A DNA stretch of 64,000 bases from Flavobacterium bernardetii (GCF_011305415.1 NZ_JAANOQ010000001.1:62001-126000), one strand, 5' to 3'. Positions 36,501-45,132 are shown, numbered from the stretch's first letter. Notes: generated by a model from the letters alone, not told the origin. Made by a program: numbers and translations.

Positions 36501-37622
36501 ATGAATTTCGTTATCATCACACATGTGCAGCATATTAAAGAAAATTCCAAGTATTATGGGTATGCACCATATGTTAGAGAAATGAATATTTGGCTAAAAT
36601 ATGTCAACGAAGTTACTGTTGTTGCTCCAATTGAAAAGTCTAAATTGGATAACATCCATTTAGACTATCATCATAAAAATATTAAATTTAAAGAAGTTCC
36701 AAATTTTAATACTACTAGTTTTTTAAATTTACTTCGAACACTTTTTAAATTACCGTTTATTGTATGGACTATTTTTTTGGCCATGAAAAGAGCTGATCAC
36801 ATACATTTACGTTGTCCTGGAAATATGGGATTGTTAGGTTGTTTGGTTCAAATTTTATTTCCAAATACTCCAAAAACTGCTAAATATGCTGGTAATTGGG
36901 ATCCGAATGCGAAACAACCTTTTAGTTATAAAATACAGAAATGGATTTTAAACAATACTACTCTAACCAAAAACATGCAAGTTCTAGTATATGGTGAATG
37001 GGCAGGAAGTTCTAAAAATATAAAATCCTTTTTTACAGCTACTTATTCTGAAATTAAAAAAGAAAGTATTCTTCCGAGAAGTTTAAAACAGAAAATTAAC
37101 TTTGTTTTTGTTGGAACTTTATCTATTGGAAAACAACCTTTATATGGTATTCAATTGGTAGATAAATTGAAAAATTTGGGATTAGATGTGCAGTTAAGTT
37201 TGTTTGGTGACGGTGTTTTGAGAAATGAATTAGAAAAACATATCGAATCAAATGGATTGAAAAATTTTATTTTTTTAAAAGGAAATCAAAACAAAGAACA
37301 TATAGAGCAAGCATATAAAGAAAGTCACTTTTTAATTTTGGCTTCTAAATCTGAAGGTTGGCCCAAAGTTGTTGCTGAAGCTATGTTTTGGGGTAGTTTG
37401 CCACTAACTACTAATGTTTCATGTGTAAATTATATGATTAACTCTGAAAAAAGAGGTAAATTATTGAGTTTGAATCTTGAAGCTGATACGCAATTGGTTT
37501 ATGATTTGATACATAATGAAACGCAGTATTTAAATATGTGTATTGAAGCTAGAAATTGGTCGCAACATTATACCACAGAATATTTCGAAAATGAAATTAT
37601 AAAACTTCTTGCTGTCTCATGA
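36501..37622 (+). CDS. Glycosyltransferase family 4
   Basis: A 373-residue GT4-type enzyme. The acceptor domain is divergent (VIITHVQHIKENSKYYGYAPYVREM) with an IHLRCPGNMGLLG segment, and the donor domain starts at FVFVGTLSIGKQPLYGIQL and contains LASKSEGWPKVVAEAMFWGSLPLTT, the usual E-x7-E region. Overlaps the next gene by 4 bp. It starts a new gene block after the repeat; its sugar specificity is unknown. Confidence 0.87.
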   Translation: MNFVIITHVQHIKENSKYYGYAPYVREMNIWLKYVNEVTVVAPIEKSKLDNIHLDYHHKNIKFKEVPNFNTTSFLNLLRTLFKLPFIVWTIFLAMKRADHIHLRCPGNMGLLGCLVQILFPNTPKTAKYAGNWDPNAKQPFSYKIQKWILNNTTLTKNMQVLVYGEWAGSSKNIKSFFTATYSEIKKESILPRSLKQKINFVFVGTLSIGKQPLYGIQLVDKLKNLGLDVQLSLFGDGVLRNELEKHIESNGLKNFIFLKGNQNKEHIEQAYKESHFLILASKSEGWPKVVAEAMFWGSLPLTTNVSCVNYMINSEKRGKLLSLNLEADTQLVYDLIHNETQYLNMCIEARNWSQHYTTEYFENEIIKLLAVS

Positions 37623-38677
37623 GAATTGTACAATTAATAGATAGTTTAGAGGCTGGTGGTGCTGAACGCATGGCAGTAAATTTCACGAATGCCTTAACTG
37701 GAAAAGTTGCCTTTTCAGGCATTGTAGCTACTCGTAAAGAAGGTGTTTTAAAACAAGAAATTAATCACATTGACACGTATGCTTTTTTAGGAAGAAAAAG
37801 TAAATTCGATCTTAAAGCTATTGGTTTGATGTCGGATTATATCAAAAAAAATCAGATTGAAATTGTTCATGCCCATGGAAGTTCATACTTTTTTGCTGTT
37901 TTAGTTAAACTATTTAACCCGAAGATAAAATTAATTTGGCATGACCATTATGGAAATAGAGCAGAAGATAACAAGCAAAAAAATGTATTGAAAATTTGCT
38001 CTTACTTTTTTTCTAAAATTTTAACTGTAAATGAAGACTTGAAAATATGGTCATTAAAAAACTTAAACTGTAATCAAGTTTTTTTTATTCCTAATTTTTC
38101 AGATTTAAAACCAACTCAAGAGAAAACAATTTTAAAAGGTGAAATTAATAAACGCATTGTGTGTTTGGCCAATTTAAAAAATCCAAAAAATCATGTTACA
38201 TTGCTTACTGCCTTTATTTCTAGTGAAGTTTATAAAAAAAATTGGACTTTACATTTAATAGGAAAAGATTTTAATGATGCCTATTCTAATAATTTGAAAG
38301 CTATTATTAAAGAGAATGGATTAGAAAATTCAATATTTATTTATAATGCTTGTCAAGATGTGAAATTTATTTTGAGTCAAGCTACAGTTGGCGTTTTGTC
38401 TTCCACTTATGAAGGTTTTCCAGTAACTTTATTAGAATATGCTCAGTCAAAATTAACAGTAGTTTCTACTAATGTTGGTTATTGTAAGAATTTAGTAAAT
38501 CATTATTCAAACGGAATATTATTTGATCCTTTAGATTCGGATAATTTATCAAACCATTTGATGTATCTTGCTCATAATCCTGAAATTTGTTCTAATTTTG
38601 CAACTCAGTTTCAAAAGGATATTGAGGCAAATTATTCTAAGGAGGCAATAATAAATAAATACTTAAATCTAATTTAA
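37619..38677 (+). CDS. Glycosyltransferase family 4
   Basis: A 352-residue GT4 enzyme with VQLIDSLEAGGAERMAVNF at the N-terminus, the HAHGSSYFFAVL and LIWHDHYGN segments in the acceptor domain, and the donor block SSTYEGFPVTLLEYAQSKLTVVSTNVG. The start overlaps the previous stop by 4 bp and its own stop abuts the TTG start of the polymerase gene. Typical length and complete motifs. Confidence 0.9.
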   Translation: MRIVQLIDSLEAGGAERMAVNFTNALTGKVAFSGIVATRKEGVLKQEINHIDTYAFLGRKSKFDLKAIGLMSDYIKKNQIEIVHAHGSSYFFAVLVKLFNPKIKLIWHDHYGNRAEDNKQKNVLKICSYFFSKILTVNEDLKIWSLKNLNCNQVFFIPNFSDLKPTQEKTILKGEINKRIVCLANLKNPKNHVTLLTAFISSEVYKKNWTLHLIGKDFNDAYSNNLKAIIKENGLENSIFIYNACQDVKFILSQATVGVLSSTYEGFPVTLLEYAQSKLTVVSTNVGYCKNLVNHYSNGILFDPLDSDNLSNHLMYLAHNPEICSNFATQFQKDIEANYSKEAIINKYLNLI

Positions 38678-40048
38678 TTGAATTTTTCTAAAACAAATAA
38701 AATTACTTATCTAGCCTTTCATGTTTTATTGGGCTTACTTGTGCATTTTATGGGTTCATTTGTATTTATTTATTTTGCTGTTTTTTTAGGTGTGGGAACT
38801 TATTGGCTCATTAAAAATAATGATAGAGATTTTCAAGCACTTACTTTGATGCTATATGTAGTAGGTTTGGAAGTTTTGTTTCGGATGCGGTCTGATGGAG
38901 CTTTATATGATTTAGGGAAATATTCGGTTATCTATTTTTGTGTTTTAAGCTTTGGTTTTATTCGGATTAATTTAAAAGCTTGGCCCTATTTTTTGATACT
39001 ACTTCTTTTTATTCCAGGAATTGTATTAACCGTAAACACTTTCTTTTTTGAAATTGATGTTCGTAAAAAAATCATGTTTAACTTATTAGGGCCGTTTAGT
39101 TTAGTTGTGGCATCATTATATGCTTATAATAAGCCCATTTCTCTAAGTAAATTGAATGAATGTTTGTTTGTTGCTTCAGGACCACTAATTAGTATACTTT
39201 CATTAATTATTGTTTTTACACCATCTAATAGTGCAGAAGTATTTGAGAGTACTAAATCAAATTTTGCTACTTCTGGAGGATTTGGTCCTAATCAAATGTC
39301 TGTGATATTAGGACTGGGAATGTTTATCTTTTTTATTCAGTTTTTTTTTAATTCTAAAGAAAAAATTTTTTCTTATCTCTGCTTGTTTTTAGTTTTTGTT
39401 TTTGCTTACAGAGGATTAATTACCTTTTCAAGAGGTGGAATGTTAACCGCTTTAGCTATGGTTTTGGTGTTTTGTTATATGGTTTTTAAATTACTCAATA
39501 GTCAAGCTCGGTCTAAATTTTTAGGTGTTTTCTCCTTATTAGTTGTTTTAGCTATTGGTGCTTGGTTTTATAGTTCTTATCAAACGGGAGGTTTAATTGA
39601 TAAAAGGTATAATAATCAGGATGCTGCAGGGAGAATGAAGGAATCTCGAATGTCAGGAAGAGAAGATATTATGGAAACAGATTTGAAGTTCTTTGAAGAA
39701 AACCCTGTTTTTGGTGTAGGCCCAGGTATTGGTGGAATGTTGAGAGGTGAAGAAGGATTGACAGGTGTGCAAGCCCATAGTGAACCTACGCGGCTTTTAG
39801 CAGAACACGGCTCTTTGGGGCTTGTTATTTTATTGTTATTGGTTTTTGTACCTATTTTAAAATACTTTAGATTTAGACAATACCATCATGTTTATTTTTT
39901 TCCATTTTTAATATTTTGGGGATTAACCATTAATCATGCCGCTACACGTATTGTTGCGCCTGGAGTTTTGTACGCTTTGTGTTTATTAAATGTATATATA
40001 CCAAACAAAGAAGAGGATGAAGAAGAAGATTCTGTACCTAGGCAATAA
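38678..40048 (+). CDS. O-antigen polymerase/ligase family membrane protein (Wzy or WaaL type)
   Basis: A 456-residue polytopic protein with about ten to twelve spans and a large periplasmic loop containing GREDIMETDLKFFEENPVFG and GVGPGIGGMLRG, then the HSEPTRLLAEHG segment that marks the O-antigen ligase family (Wzy_C). A TTG at 38678, directly after the previous stop, is the most likely start because the first downstream ATG would delete part of the first span. Whether it polymerises repeat units or ligates a glycan cannot be told; with an ABC exporter present, a ligase role is credible. Confidence 0.82.
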   Translation: MNFSKTNKITYLAFHVLLGLLVHFMGSFVFIYFAVFLGVGTYWLIKNNDRDFQALTLMLYVVGLEVLFRMRSDGALYDLGKYSVIYFCVLSFGFIRINLKAWPYFLILLLFIPGIVLTVNTFFFEIDVRKKIMFNLLGPFSLVVASLYAYNKPISLSKLNECLFVASGPLISILSLIIVFTPSNSAEVFESTKSNFATSGGFGPNQMSVILGLGMFIFFIQFFFNSKEKIFSYLCLFLVFVFAYRGLITFSRGGMLTALAMVLVFCYMVFKLLNSQARSKFLGVFSLLVVLAIGAWFYSSYQTGGLIDKRYNNQDAAGRMKESRMSGREDIMETDLKFFEENPVFGVGPGIGGMLRGEEGLTGVQAHSEPTRLLAEHGSLGLVILLLLVFVPILKYFRFRQYHHVYFFPFLIFWGLTINHAATRIVAPGVLYALCLLNVYIPNKEEDEEEDSVPRQ

Positions 40049-41027
40049 ACTTTCCAAACATGGTATAAATAAAACTACAGTTGAAACTTTAGGTGAGAAC
40101 TTAACTAAATCTGGTTTTGAAGTTGTTTCTTATTCTTCAAAAAAAAATAGTTTTTTAAGAATTTTAGATATGCTTTTCGGAATTCTTAATCATAGAAATT
40201 CGGATTATATTTTAATTGACACCTATAGCACCTCTGCGTTTTGGTTTGCTTTTTTTGGTAGTCAATTAGCCAGAATATTACACATTAAATACATTCCGAT
40301 TTTACACGGTGGTGATTTGCCAAATAGATTAGCTTCTAACCCCAAATTGTGTAAAATGATATTTAGTAATTCTTTTACAAATGTTTCGCCATCTGAATAT
40401 TTAAAATTTCATTTTGAAAAATTCGGATTTTCTAATGTGATTTGTATTCCGAATTCAATAAATTTATCAGATTATTCCTTTAAAGAAAGACAAAGTTTTG
40501 CTCCTAATTTACTTTGGGTTCGTGCTTTTGCTGAAATCTATAATCCAAAAATGGCTGTTGATGTATTACAATTAATTCAGAAAAAATATCCTTCAGCAAC
40601 TTTAACAATGGTTGGTCCAGATAAAGATGGTAGTTTGGAAATTACAAAAAATTATGCCAATCAATTGAATTTAAAAGTTACTTTCACAGGTAAATTATCA
40701 AAAACAGAATGGACTGATTTAGCAAAAACACAAGATATTTTTATAAATACCACACATTTTGATAACACACCAGTGAGTGTTTTAGAAGCTATGGCATTAG
40801 GTTTGCCTGTTGTTTCCACAAATGTTGGAGGTTTACCTTTTTTGATTTCTCATCAAAGAAACGGCTATTTAGTAAATGACAATATTACATCAGAAATGAT
40901 TGAGCAAATTGAAAATATTATCAATTTTCCATCTCAAACTATTGAAATTATAAGTAATGCTAAAAGCATGATTTCAAAAATGGATTGGGAAGTAGTTGAA
41001 AATCAATGGACTAAATTATTGAGATAA
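40017..41027 (+). CDS. Glycosyltransferase family 4
   Basis: A 336-residue GT4 enzyme. I choose ATG 40017 (MKKKILYLGNKLSKHGINK), preceded by AAGAGG, over an ATG nine codons upstream, so it overlaps the polymerase gene by 32 bp. The N-terminal ILYLGNKLS...TTVETLGENL, the LHGGDLPNRLASN acceptor loop and the THFDNTPVSVLEAMALGLPVV donor block identify the family. It is the last glycosyltransferase before the second initiating transferase. Confidence 0.89.
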   Translation: MKKKILYLGNKLSKHGINKTTVETLGENLTKSGFEVVSYSSKKNSFLRILDMLFGILNHRNSDYILIDTYSTSAFWFAFFGSQLARILHIKYIPILHGGDLPNRLASNPKLCKMIFSNSFTNVSPSEYLKFHFEKFGFSNVICIPNSINLSDYSFKERQSFAPNLLWVRAFAEIYNPKMAVDVLQLIQKKYPSATLTMVGPDKDGSLEITKNYANQLNLKVTFTGKLSKTEWTDLAKTQDIFINTTHFDNTPVSVLEAMALGLPVVSTNVGGLPFLISHQRNGYLVNDNITSEMIEQIENIINFPSQTIEIISNAKSMISKMDWEVVENQWTKLLR

Positions 41028-41047
41028 TACCGAAAAAATGTTTGCTT

Positions 41048-41081
41048 TTTGAGCATTTTTGAGTATATTTCGTTTTCAAAG
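41048..41081 (+). promoter_or_regulatory. Possible promoter, TTTG-N22-TATATTTC
   Basis: A near-consensus -7 box (TATATTTC, 41074-41081) with TTTG at 41048-41051, spacing 22 bp, in the 61-bp gap before the polytopic transferase gene. One mismatch in the -7 box. Confidence 0.35.
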
Positions 41082-41088
41082 TTGAGTA

Positions 41089-42471
41089 ATGACAAAACCT
41101 TATAAAAAACATTTCGAAATATCTGAACGTAAAATTCTTTTGCGCATATTTGATATATTTTTTGTTGTCATGTTTTTGTTTTTAATAAATACTTTCACAG
41201 ATTTAAGATATTTTGCAGAATTATGTGAAAACTATTATTGGATTGCGGTTTTAGGTTTATATTTGACTTTGTTGGGTACCGTTTTTGAAATGTATAATCT
41301 GGTAATAGTCAGTTTTGCTAATAAGATTACTAAAGGTTTGTTGTTGACTTCCTTTTTTACAACTTTATTTTTTATTTTTACTCCTATAGTAACTCCATCT
41401 TTTCCTAAAAAAAGAATAGAGCTATTTTTGCTTTTTCTTGTTGTTTTATTAGCATTAACTATTTGGAGATTGCTTTATATCTATTTATTAGCTTCAAAGC
41501 GTTTTTATAAACCTATAGTTTTGGTTTGTCGAAGTAAAGATTTTAATAAATTATCCAAAGAGCTTATTATCAATGATCCACATATTCGAATAGTTAAATT
41601 TATTGATGTTGATTTTAATAATCAAAATAGTTTACTTTCAGAATTTCAATTGAATTTAATAGAAATTAATGGTTTTTTAGCCACTCACTTTATTTCTGAA
41701 ATTGTTGTGGCTAAATATTCTAAAAAAACCTCTATTGAAGTGTATAATAAGTTGCTTGAAATTTCGGAAAATGGTATTCCTATTACTCAATATGAAGATG
41801 TTTATGAAGATTTAACCAGTAGAATTCCTCTACACTTAAAAGATAAATCGTTATATAAATTTTTTCCTTTTTCAAAAAAACAAAACCAACTGTATTTATT
41901 ATTAGTTAGATGTATAGATATTGTAGTTTCCATTATTGGATTAACTGTTTTAGTAGCTATTATACCATTTATTTTCTTTTTTAATTTAATTTGGAATAAA
42001 GGCCCACTTTTATTTCATCAAGAACGTATTGGTAGAAAAGAAGTGCCATTCAAAATTTTTAAATTACGTACCATGATCGTGAACGCCGAAAAGAATGGTG
42101 CTGTTTTTGCAACTTTAAATGATAGTAGAATTACACCTTTCGGAAAATTATTACGTAAAACTAGAATTGACGAATTTCCACAATTTATTAATGTTTTAAA
42201 AGGCGAAATGTCAATTATTGGACCAAGACCAGAACGTAAAGTTTTTGTAGATCAAATTGCAAATGAAATTCCTCTATATCACACAAGACATATTGTAAAA
42301 CCTGGATTAACTGGTTGGGCTCAAATTAACTATCCTTATGGGGAAACTTTGGAAGATAGTTTAATGAAATTGGAATACGATTTATACTACATCAAACATA
42401 GAAATATTTTCTTAGATATTAATATTGCCGTAAAAACTTTCGGAACCATTTTATACATGAAAGGCCAATAA
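41089..42471 (+). CDS. Polytopic polyprenyl glycosylphosphotransferase (WcaJ/WbaP type)
   Basis: A 460-residue initiating transferase. The N-terminal part has four to five membrane spans (to about residue 140), a CoA-binding-like domain follows, and the C-terminal sugar transferase core begins near 275 with FHQERIGRKEVPFKIFKLRTM, the catalytic Asp-Glu in RIDEFPQFINVLKGEMS, and GPRPERKVF. It transfers a hexose- or HexNAc-1-phosphate to undecaprenyl phosphate. The window therefore has two initiating enzymes, this one and the PglC-like protein at 203-808, which implies two glycans or a redundant start. Confidence 0.93.
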   Translation: MTKPYKKHFEISERKILLRIFDIFFVVMFLFLINTFTDLRYFAELCENYYWIAVLGLYLTLLGTVFEMYNLVIVSFANKITKGLLLTSFFTTLFFIFTPIVTPSFPKKRIELFLLFLVVLLALTIWRLLYIYLLASKRFYKPIVLVCRSKDFNKLSKELIINDPHIRIVKFIDVDFNNQNSLLSEFQLNLIEINGFLATHFISEIVVAKYSKKTSIEVYNKLLEISENGIPITQYEDVYEDLTSRIPLHLKDKSLYKFFPFSKKQNQLYLLLVRCIDIVVSIIGLTVLVAIIPFIFFFNLIWNKGPLLFHQERIGRKEVPFKIFKLRTMIVNAEKNGAVFATLNDSRITPFGKLLRKTRIDEFPQFINVLKGEMSIIGPRPERKVFVDQIANEIPLYHTRHIVKPGLTGWAQINYPYGETLEDSLMKLEYDLYYIKHRNIFLDINIAVKTFGTILYMKGQ

Positions 42472-42662
42472 AATTGTAAACATTTTCTTTCTATTATAGC
42501 TCTCATTTTTCTATTTTTCATACAAAATTCTTAAAATTTTATTAACAATTTTTTAAACTTAATCACTTGTGACTCAATGTGATTATAGCTGTTTATATCG
42601 TATTGCAAGTTCTTAAAAAAATGTTAACAAGTTGATTTTCAGAAAAATAATAAAAAAAGTTG

Positions 42663-42761
42663 TATCTTTGCGCCAGTTAATTCAATTGGTGTTGTCTGAT
42701 TTATGTCAATCAGACACGTTGTTAAAAACTTGTTTTTTGCCCAATTGAGAAATAAATTTAC
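42663..42761 (+). promoter_or_regulatory. Promoter and structured 5' leader of the downstream gene
   Basis: TATCTTTG (42663-42670) is an exact -7 element. The leader that follows can form a perfect 8-bp hairpin, GTCTGATT/AATCAGAC (42694-42715), nested inside an 8-bp outer stem, TCAATTGG (42682-42689) with CCAATTGA (42741-42748). A two-stem leader of this kind could control translation or stability. The rest of the 290-bp gap (42472-42662) is AT-rich with a small AATCAC/GTGATT inverted repeat at 42561-42584. Confidence 0.5.
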
Positions 42762-43400
42762 ATGAGAAAAGACATTTTTTATTTTGGAGTTGCAATTGCT
42801 TTTATTGCCATAATTAGTTCTGGTTTTAAAGCATTTAAAGATGAATCAGTAGACGGGTTTCATATTGAAGACACAGAAGTTTATGATTATCGAGTTCCTT
42901 CAAAAGACGAATCGGTAAAGTTAAGTCACAATATTCCTTTTACAGGAAAAACTTTCACCGGATTCAAACAAGCATTAGCAGTAAGAGAATCTGCAGGATT
43001 GTATGATTTAGTCAATGCTTACGGTTATATGGGTAAATACCAATTCGGAAGAAGTACATTGAGAAATGTTGGTGTTTACGACTTTAAAAATTTCCTTAAA
43101 AACCCAGCTTTACAAGAAGAAGCAATTGAAGCTTTATTAAGCATCAATAAGTGGGAATTAAGAAAAGAAATTAGAAATTACTCAGGTAGAGTAATAAACG
43201 GAATCAAAATTACAGAATCAGGTTTATTAGCTGCAGCACATTTAGCTGGAGCAAGTTCTGTAAAAACGTATCTTAGAAGTAATGGTAAAAACGGATTTAA
43301 AGATGGTTTTGGAACCTCTTTAAAATCTTACATTAGAAAATTTAATGGTTACGATACTTCAAACATTAATCCTAATAGATTTGCGAAAGTACTACTTTAA
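42762..43400 (+). CDS. Exported lysozyme-like / transglycosylase-like protein
   Basis: A 212-residue protein with an uncleaved or cleavable N-terminal hydrophobic helix (about 4-22), then a soluble domain. The segment ALAVRESAGLYDLVNAYGYMGKYQFG (split here for length: Glu in VRESAG and the GYMGKYQFG turn) resembles the catalytic region of lysozyme-like peptidoglycan transglycosylases, and SGLLAAAHLAGASSVKTYL is the following helix. Probable cell-wall role in the periplasm. Standing alone behind its own promoter and leader, it does not belong to the polysaccharide operon. Assignment rests on motif resemblance only. Confidence 0.6.
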   Translation: MRKDIFYFGVAIAFIAIISSGFKAFKDESVDGFHIEDTEVYDYRVPSKDESVKLSHNIPFTGKTFTGFKQALAVRESAGLYDLVNAYGYMGKYQFGRSTLRNVGVYDFKNFLKNPALQEEAIEALLSINKWELRKEIRNYSGRVINGIKITESGLLAAAHLAGASSVKTYLRSNGKNGFKDGFGTSLKSYIRKFNGYDTSNINPNRFAKVLL

Positions 43401-44134
43401 TTTTTTTGGATAACAAAAATACAAGGTCGATTGTGTAAATCGACCTTTTGTTTTTTCCAGTCGTTTACCGTTTTTGTTTTAATGAATTCTGTTGGCAACG
43501 TAATATCACAAGCCACACATAAATTAGTTTGTGGATGAAGCGTTCCTAAAATATCTTCTAAAAATTTATTGTTTCTATAAGGTGTTTCCATGAAAATTTG
43601 TGCCTGATTTTTCTCTTGTGACCATTTTTCAAGGTTACGCAATGCACTTTTCTTTTCATTTTTATCGATTGGTAAATAACCTGTAAATGCAAAACTTTGT
43701 CCGTTCATTCCACTCGCCATTAAGGCTAATAAGATTGAACTTGGTCCCACTAATGGTACTACTTGAATCCCTTTTTCATGTGCTAATTTTACAATAACTG
43801 CTCCAGGATCTGCTATACCAGGACAACCGGCTTCGCTCATTAAACCTACGTTAATTCCGTTTAATAGCGGCTTAATCATTTCGTAATGTTCACTAACTTC
43901 TGTATGTTTATTTAATAAAGAAAGTTGTAAACTGGGTTGAGATTTTTCAGGTAAAATTGCTTTTATGGCTTTACGAGCTGTTTTTTCGTTTTCAACAATA
44001 TAATGATCAATCAATTCTACACATCTTTTGATGGTTTGTGGTAAAACATCTTCTGGATTTACAGTAACTTCACCTGGATTAGATAAAGTACAAGGAATTA
44101 AATATAATTTACCAAGTTTTGAATTAATTGACAT
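43397..44134 (-). CDS. RsmI-like SAM-dependent methyltransferase (tetrapyrrole methylase fold)
   Basis: About 245 residues from the start MSINSKLGKLYLIP; an upstream TTG is less likely. Family blocks are LYLIPCTLSNPG, a GLMSEAGCPGIADPG loop (binding S-adenosylmethionine), VVPLVGPSSILLALMASG and FMETPYRNNKFLEDIL. The relation is to 16S rRNA 2'-O-methyltransferase RsmI, but the N-terminus diverges from RsmI (SNPGEVTVNPEDVL instead of the GNLxDxT region), so the target may differ. It overlaps the convergent lysozyme-like gene by 4 bp and holds that gene's probable terminator inside its 3' end. Confidence 0.8.
   Translation of the reverse strand: MSINSKLGKLYLIPCTLSNPGEVTVNPEDVLPQTIKRCVELIDHYIVENEKTARKAIKAILPEKSQPSLQLSLLNKHTEVSEHYEMIKPLLNGINVGLMSEAGCPGIADPGAVIVKLAHEKGIQVVPLVGPSSILLALMASGMNGQSFAFTGYLPIDKNEKKSALRNLEKWSQEKNQAQIFMETPYRNNKFLEDILGTLHPQTNLCVACDITLPTEFIKTKTVNDWKKQKVDLHNRPCIFVIQKN
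43423..43456 (+). terminator. Intrinsic terminator inside the convergent gene's coding end
   Basis: A perfect 10-bp stem AAGGTCGATT/AATCGACCTT (43423-43432 and 43438-43447) with a 5-nt loop is followed on the + strand by a T-rich run. It ends transcription of the 42762-43400 gene while encoding residues of the opposite-strand methyltransferase. Confidence 0.7.
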
Positions 44135-44226
44135 ATAAATTGATTTTGAATTGCAAAAATACAAAAATAAAGAGATTATATGATTTATTTTGGATTGGGG
44201 ATTTTGGATATTTTATGGATATTATA

Positions 44227-44380
44227 GGGACAGGTCGCGACCTGTCCGTACGAGGGTGTTATTTTTTTTAGGTTTGGGATAATTTGATATGGGACAGGTC
44301 GCGACCTGTCCGTACGGGGGAGTTATTTTTTTTAGGTTTGGGATAATTTGATATGGGACAGGTCGCGACCTGTCCGTACG
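44227..44380 (+). repeat. Tandem REP array, three copies of a 20-bp palindrome
   Basis: GGACAGGTCGCGACCTGTCC is a perfect palindrome at 44228-44247, 44292-44311 and 44356-44375, exactly 64 bp apart. Each copy is followed by CGTAC, so on the opposite strand GTAC stands at the foot of the hairpin, like the GTAG tetranucleotide of enterobacterial REPs. The 38-bp spacers are nearly identical. The array fills most of the 309-bp gap 44135-44443 and lies directly upstream of a REP-associated transposase gene. Confidence 0.92.
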
Positions 44381-44443
44381 ATTTGATAAATTGGAATATT
44401 TTGTTATTTTTGATTTGTTAAAGCCATTAAAATAGTATTTGCC

Positions 44444-45013
44444 ATGAAAAATCGAAAAAGAAATCGAATGAATGGATTCGATTATTCTAGTAATAAATTG
44501 TATTTTATTACGAATTGTGTGAAGGATAATTTATGTTGTTTTGGGAATGTGATTTGTAAACCTGTAGATGATATTGATGGTTTTAATGATTTTGATGAAG
44601 AATTGAGGACAGGTCGCGACCTGTCCGTACTGTATTTGATGGAATTAAATCCATTTGGTAAAATTGTTAAAAATCAAATTGAATGGTTAATGATTCAATA
44701 TCCTTATGTGGAAATTCATAATTATGTTATCATGCCTAATCATTTTCATTTGATTCTTGCAATTGATAGTTCGCTTGTGGATTTGAATTTGATAAAAATT
44801 AAATCATTATCAAGTTTGATGGGTGCTTTGAAAACAACTACTTCTAAACAAATTCGCGAATCAGGTTTTGAAGATTTTAGCTGGCATCGCTCTTTTCACG
44901 ATCATATAATTAGAAATGATATAGCATATCATTCGATTTCTAACTATATAGATATGAATCCGCAAAAATGGTTTCAAGATAGGATTAAGAATTGTGAATA
45001 TACAAAAAGCTAA
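44444..45013 (+). CDS. REP-associated tyrosine transposase (RAYT, Y1/HUH family)
   Basis: A 189-residue IS200/Y1-like transposase. The HUH metal site is MPNHFHLIL (His100, His102), the likely nucleophile is Tyr168 in NYIDMNPQKW, and WHRSFHDHIIRN (147-158) is the block typical of the RAYT branch. Such proteins cut single-stranded REP hairpins and are held responsible for REP spread. Residues 55-62 (RTGRDLSV) are encoded by a complete REP palindrome in the gene itself, enlarging a loop between the first strand and the MELNPFGKIV segment. Three further REPs lie directly upstream. No terminal inverted repeats of a classic insertion sequence were seen. Confidence 0.88.
   Translation: MKNRKRNRMNGFDYSSNKLYFITNCVKDNLCCFGNVICKPVDDIDGFNDFDEELRTGRDLSVLYLMELNPFGKIVKNQIEWLMIQYPYVEIHNYVIMPNHFHLILAIDSSLVDLNLIKIKSLSSLMGALKTTTSKQIRESGFEDFSWHRSFHDHIIRNDIAYHSISNYIDMNPQKWFQDRIKNCEYTKS
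44607..44630 (+). repeat. REP palindrome inside the transposase coding sequence
   Basis: The same 20-bp palindrome as in the upstream array (44607-44626) with the same CGTAC flank. It is in frame and free of stops, encoding RTGRDLSV (residues 55-62). Confidence 0.92.
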
Positions 45014-45132
45014 CTGTTTGTGATTTGCTTTTTTGTTTAACAGTCAACATTGCTAGAATGATTTTAGTGTTTGTTGTGTAATTGTAGAAATTATTTTGAA
45101 GAAATTTTGTTGTTTTACAGATTCAAAATAAA

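Noticed and set aside
44227..44380. CRISPR-like look of three equally spaced palindromes
   Set aside because: The spacers are nearly identical to each other, only three units exist, no cas gene is near, and a RAYT gene is adjacent; this is a tandem REP array.
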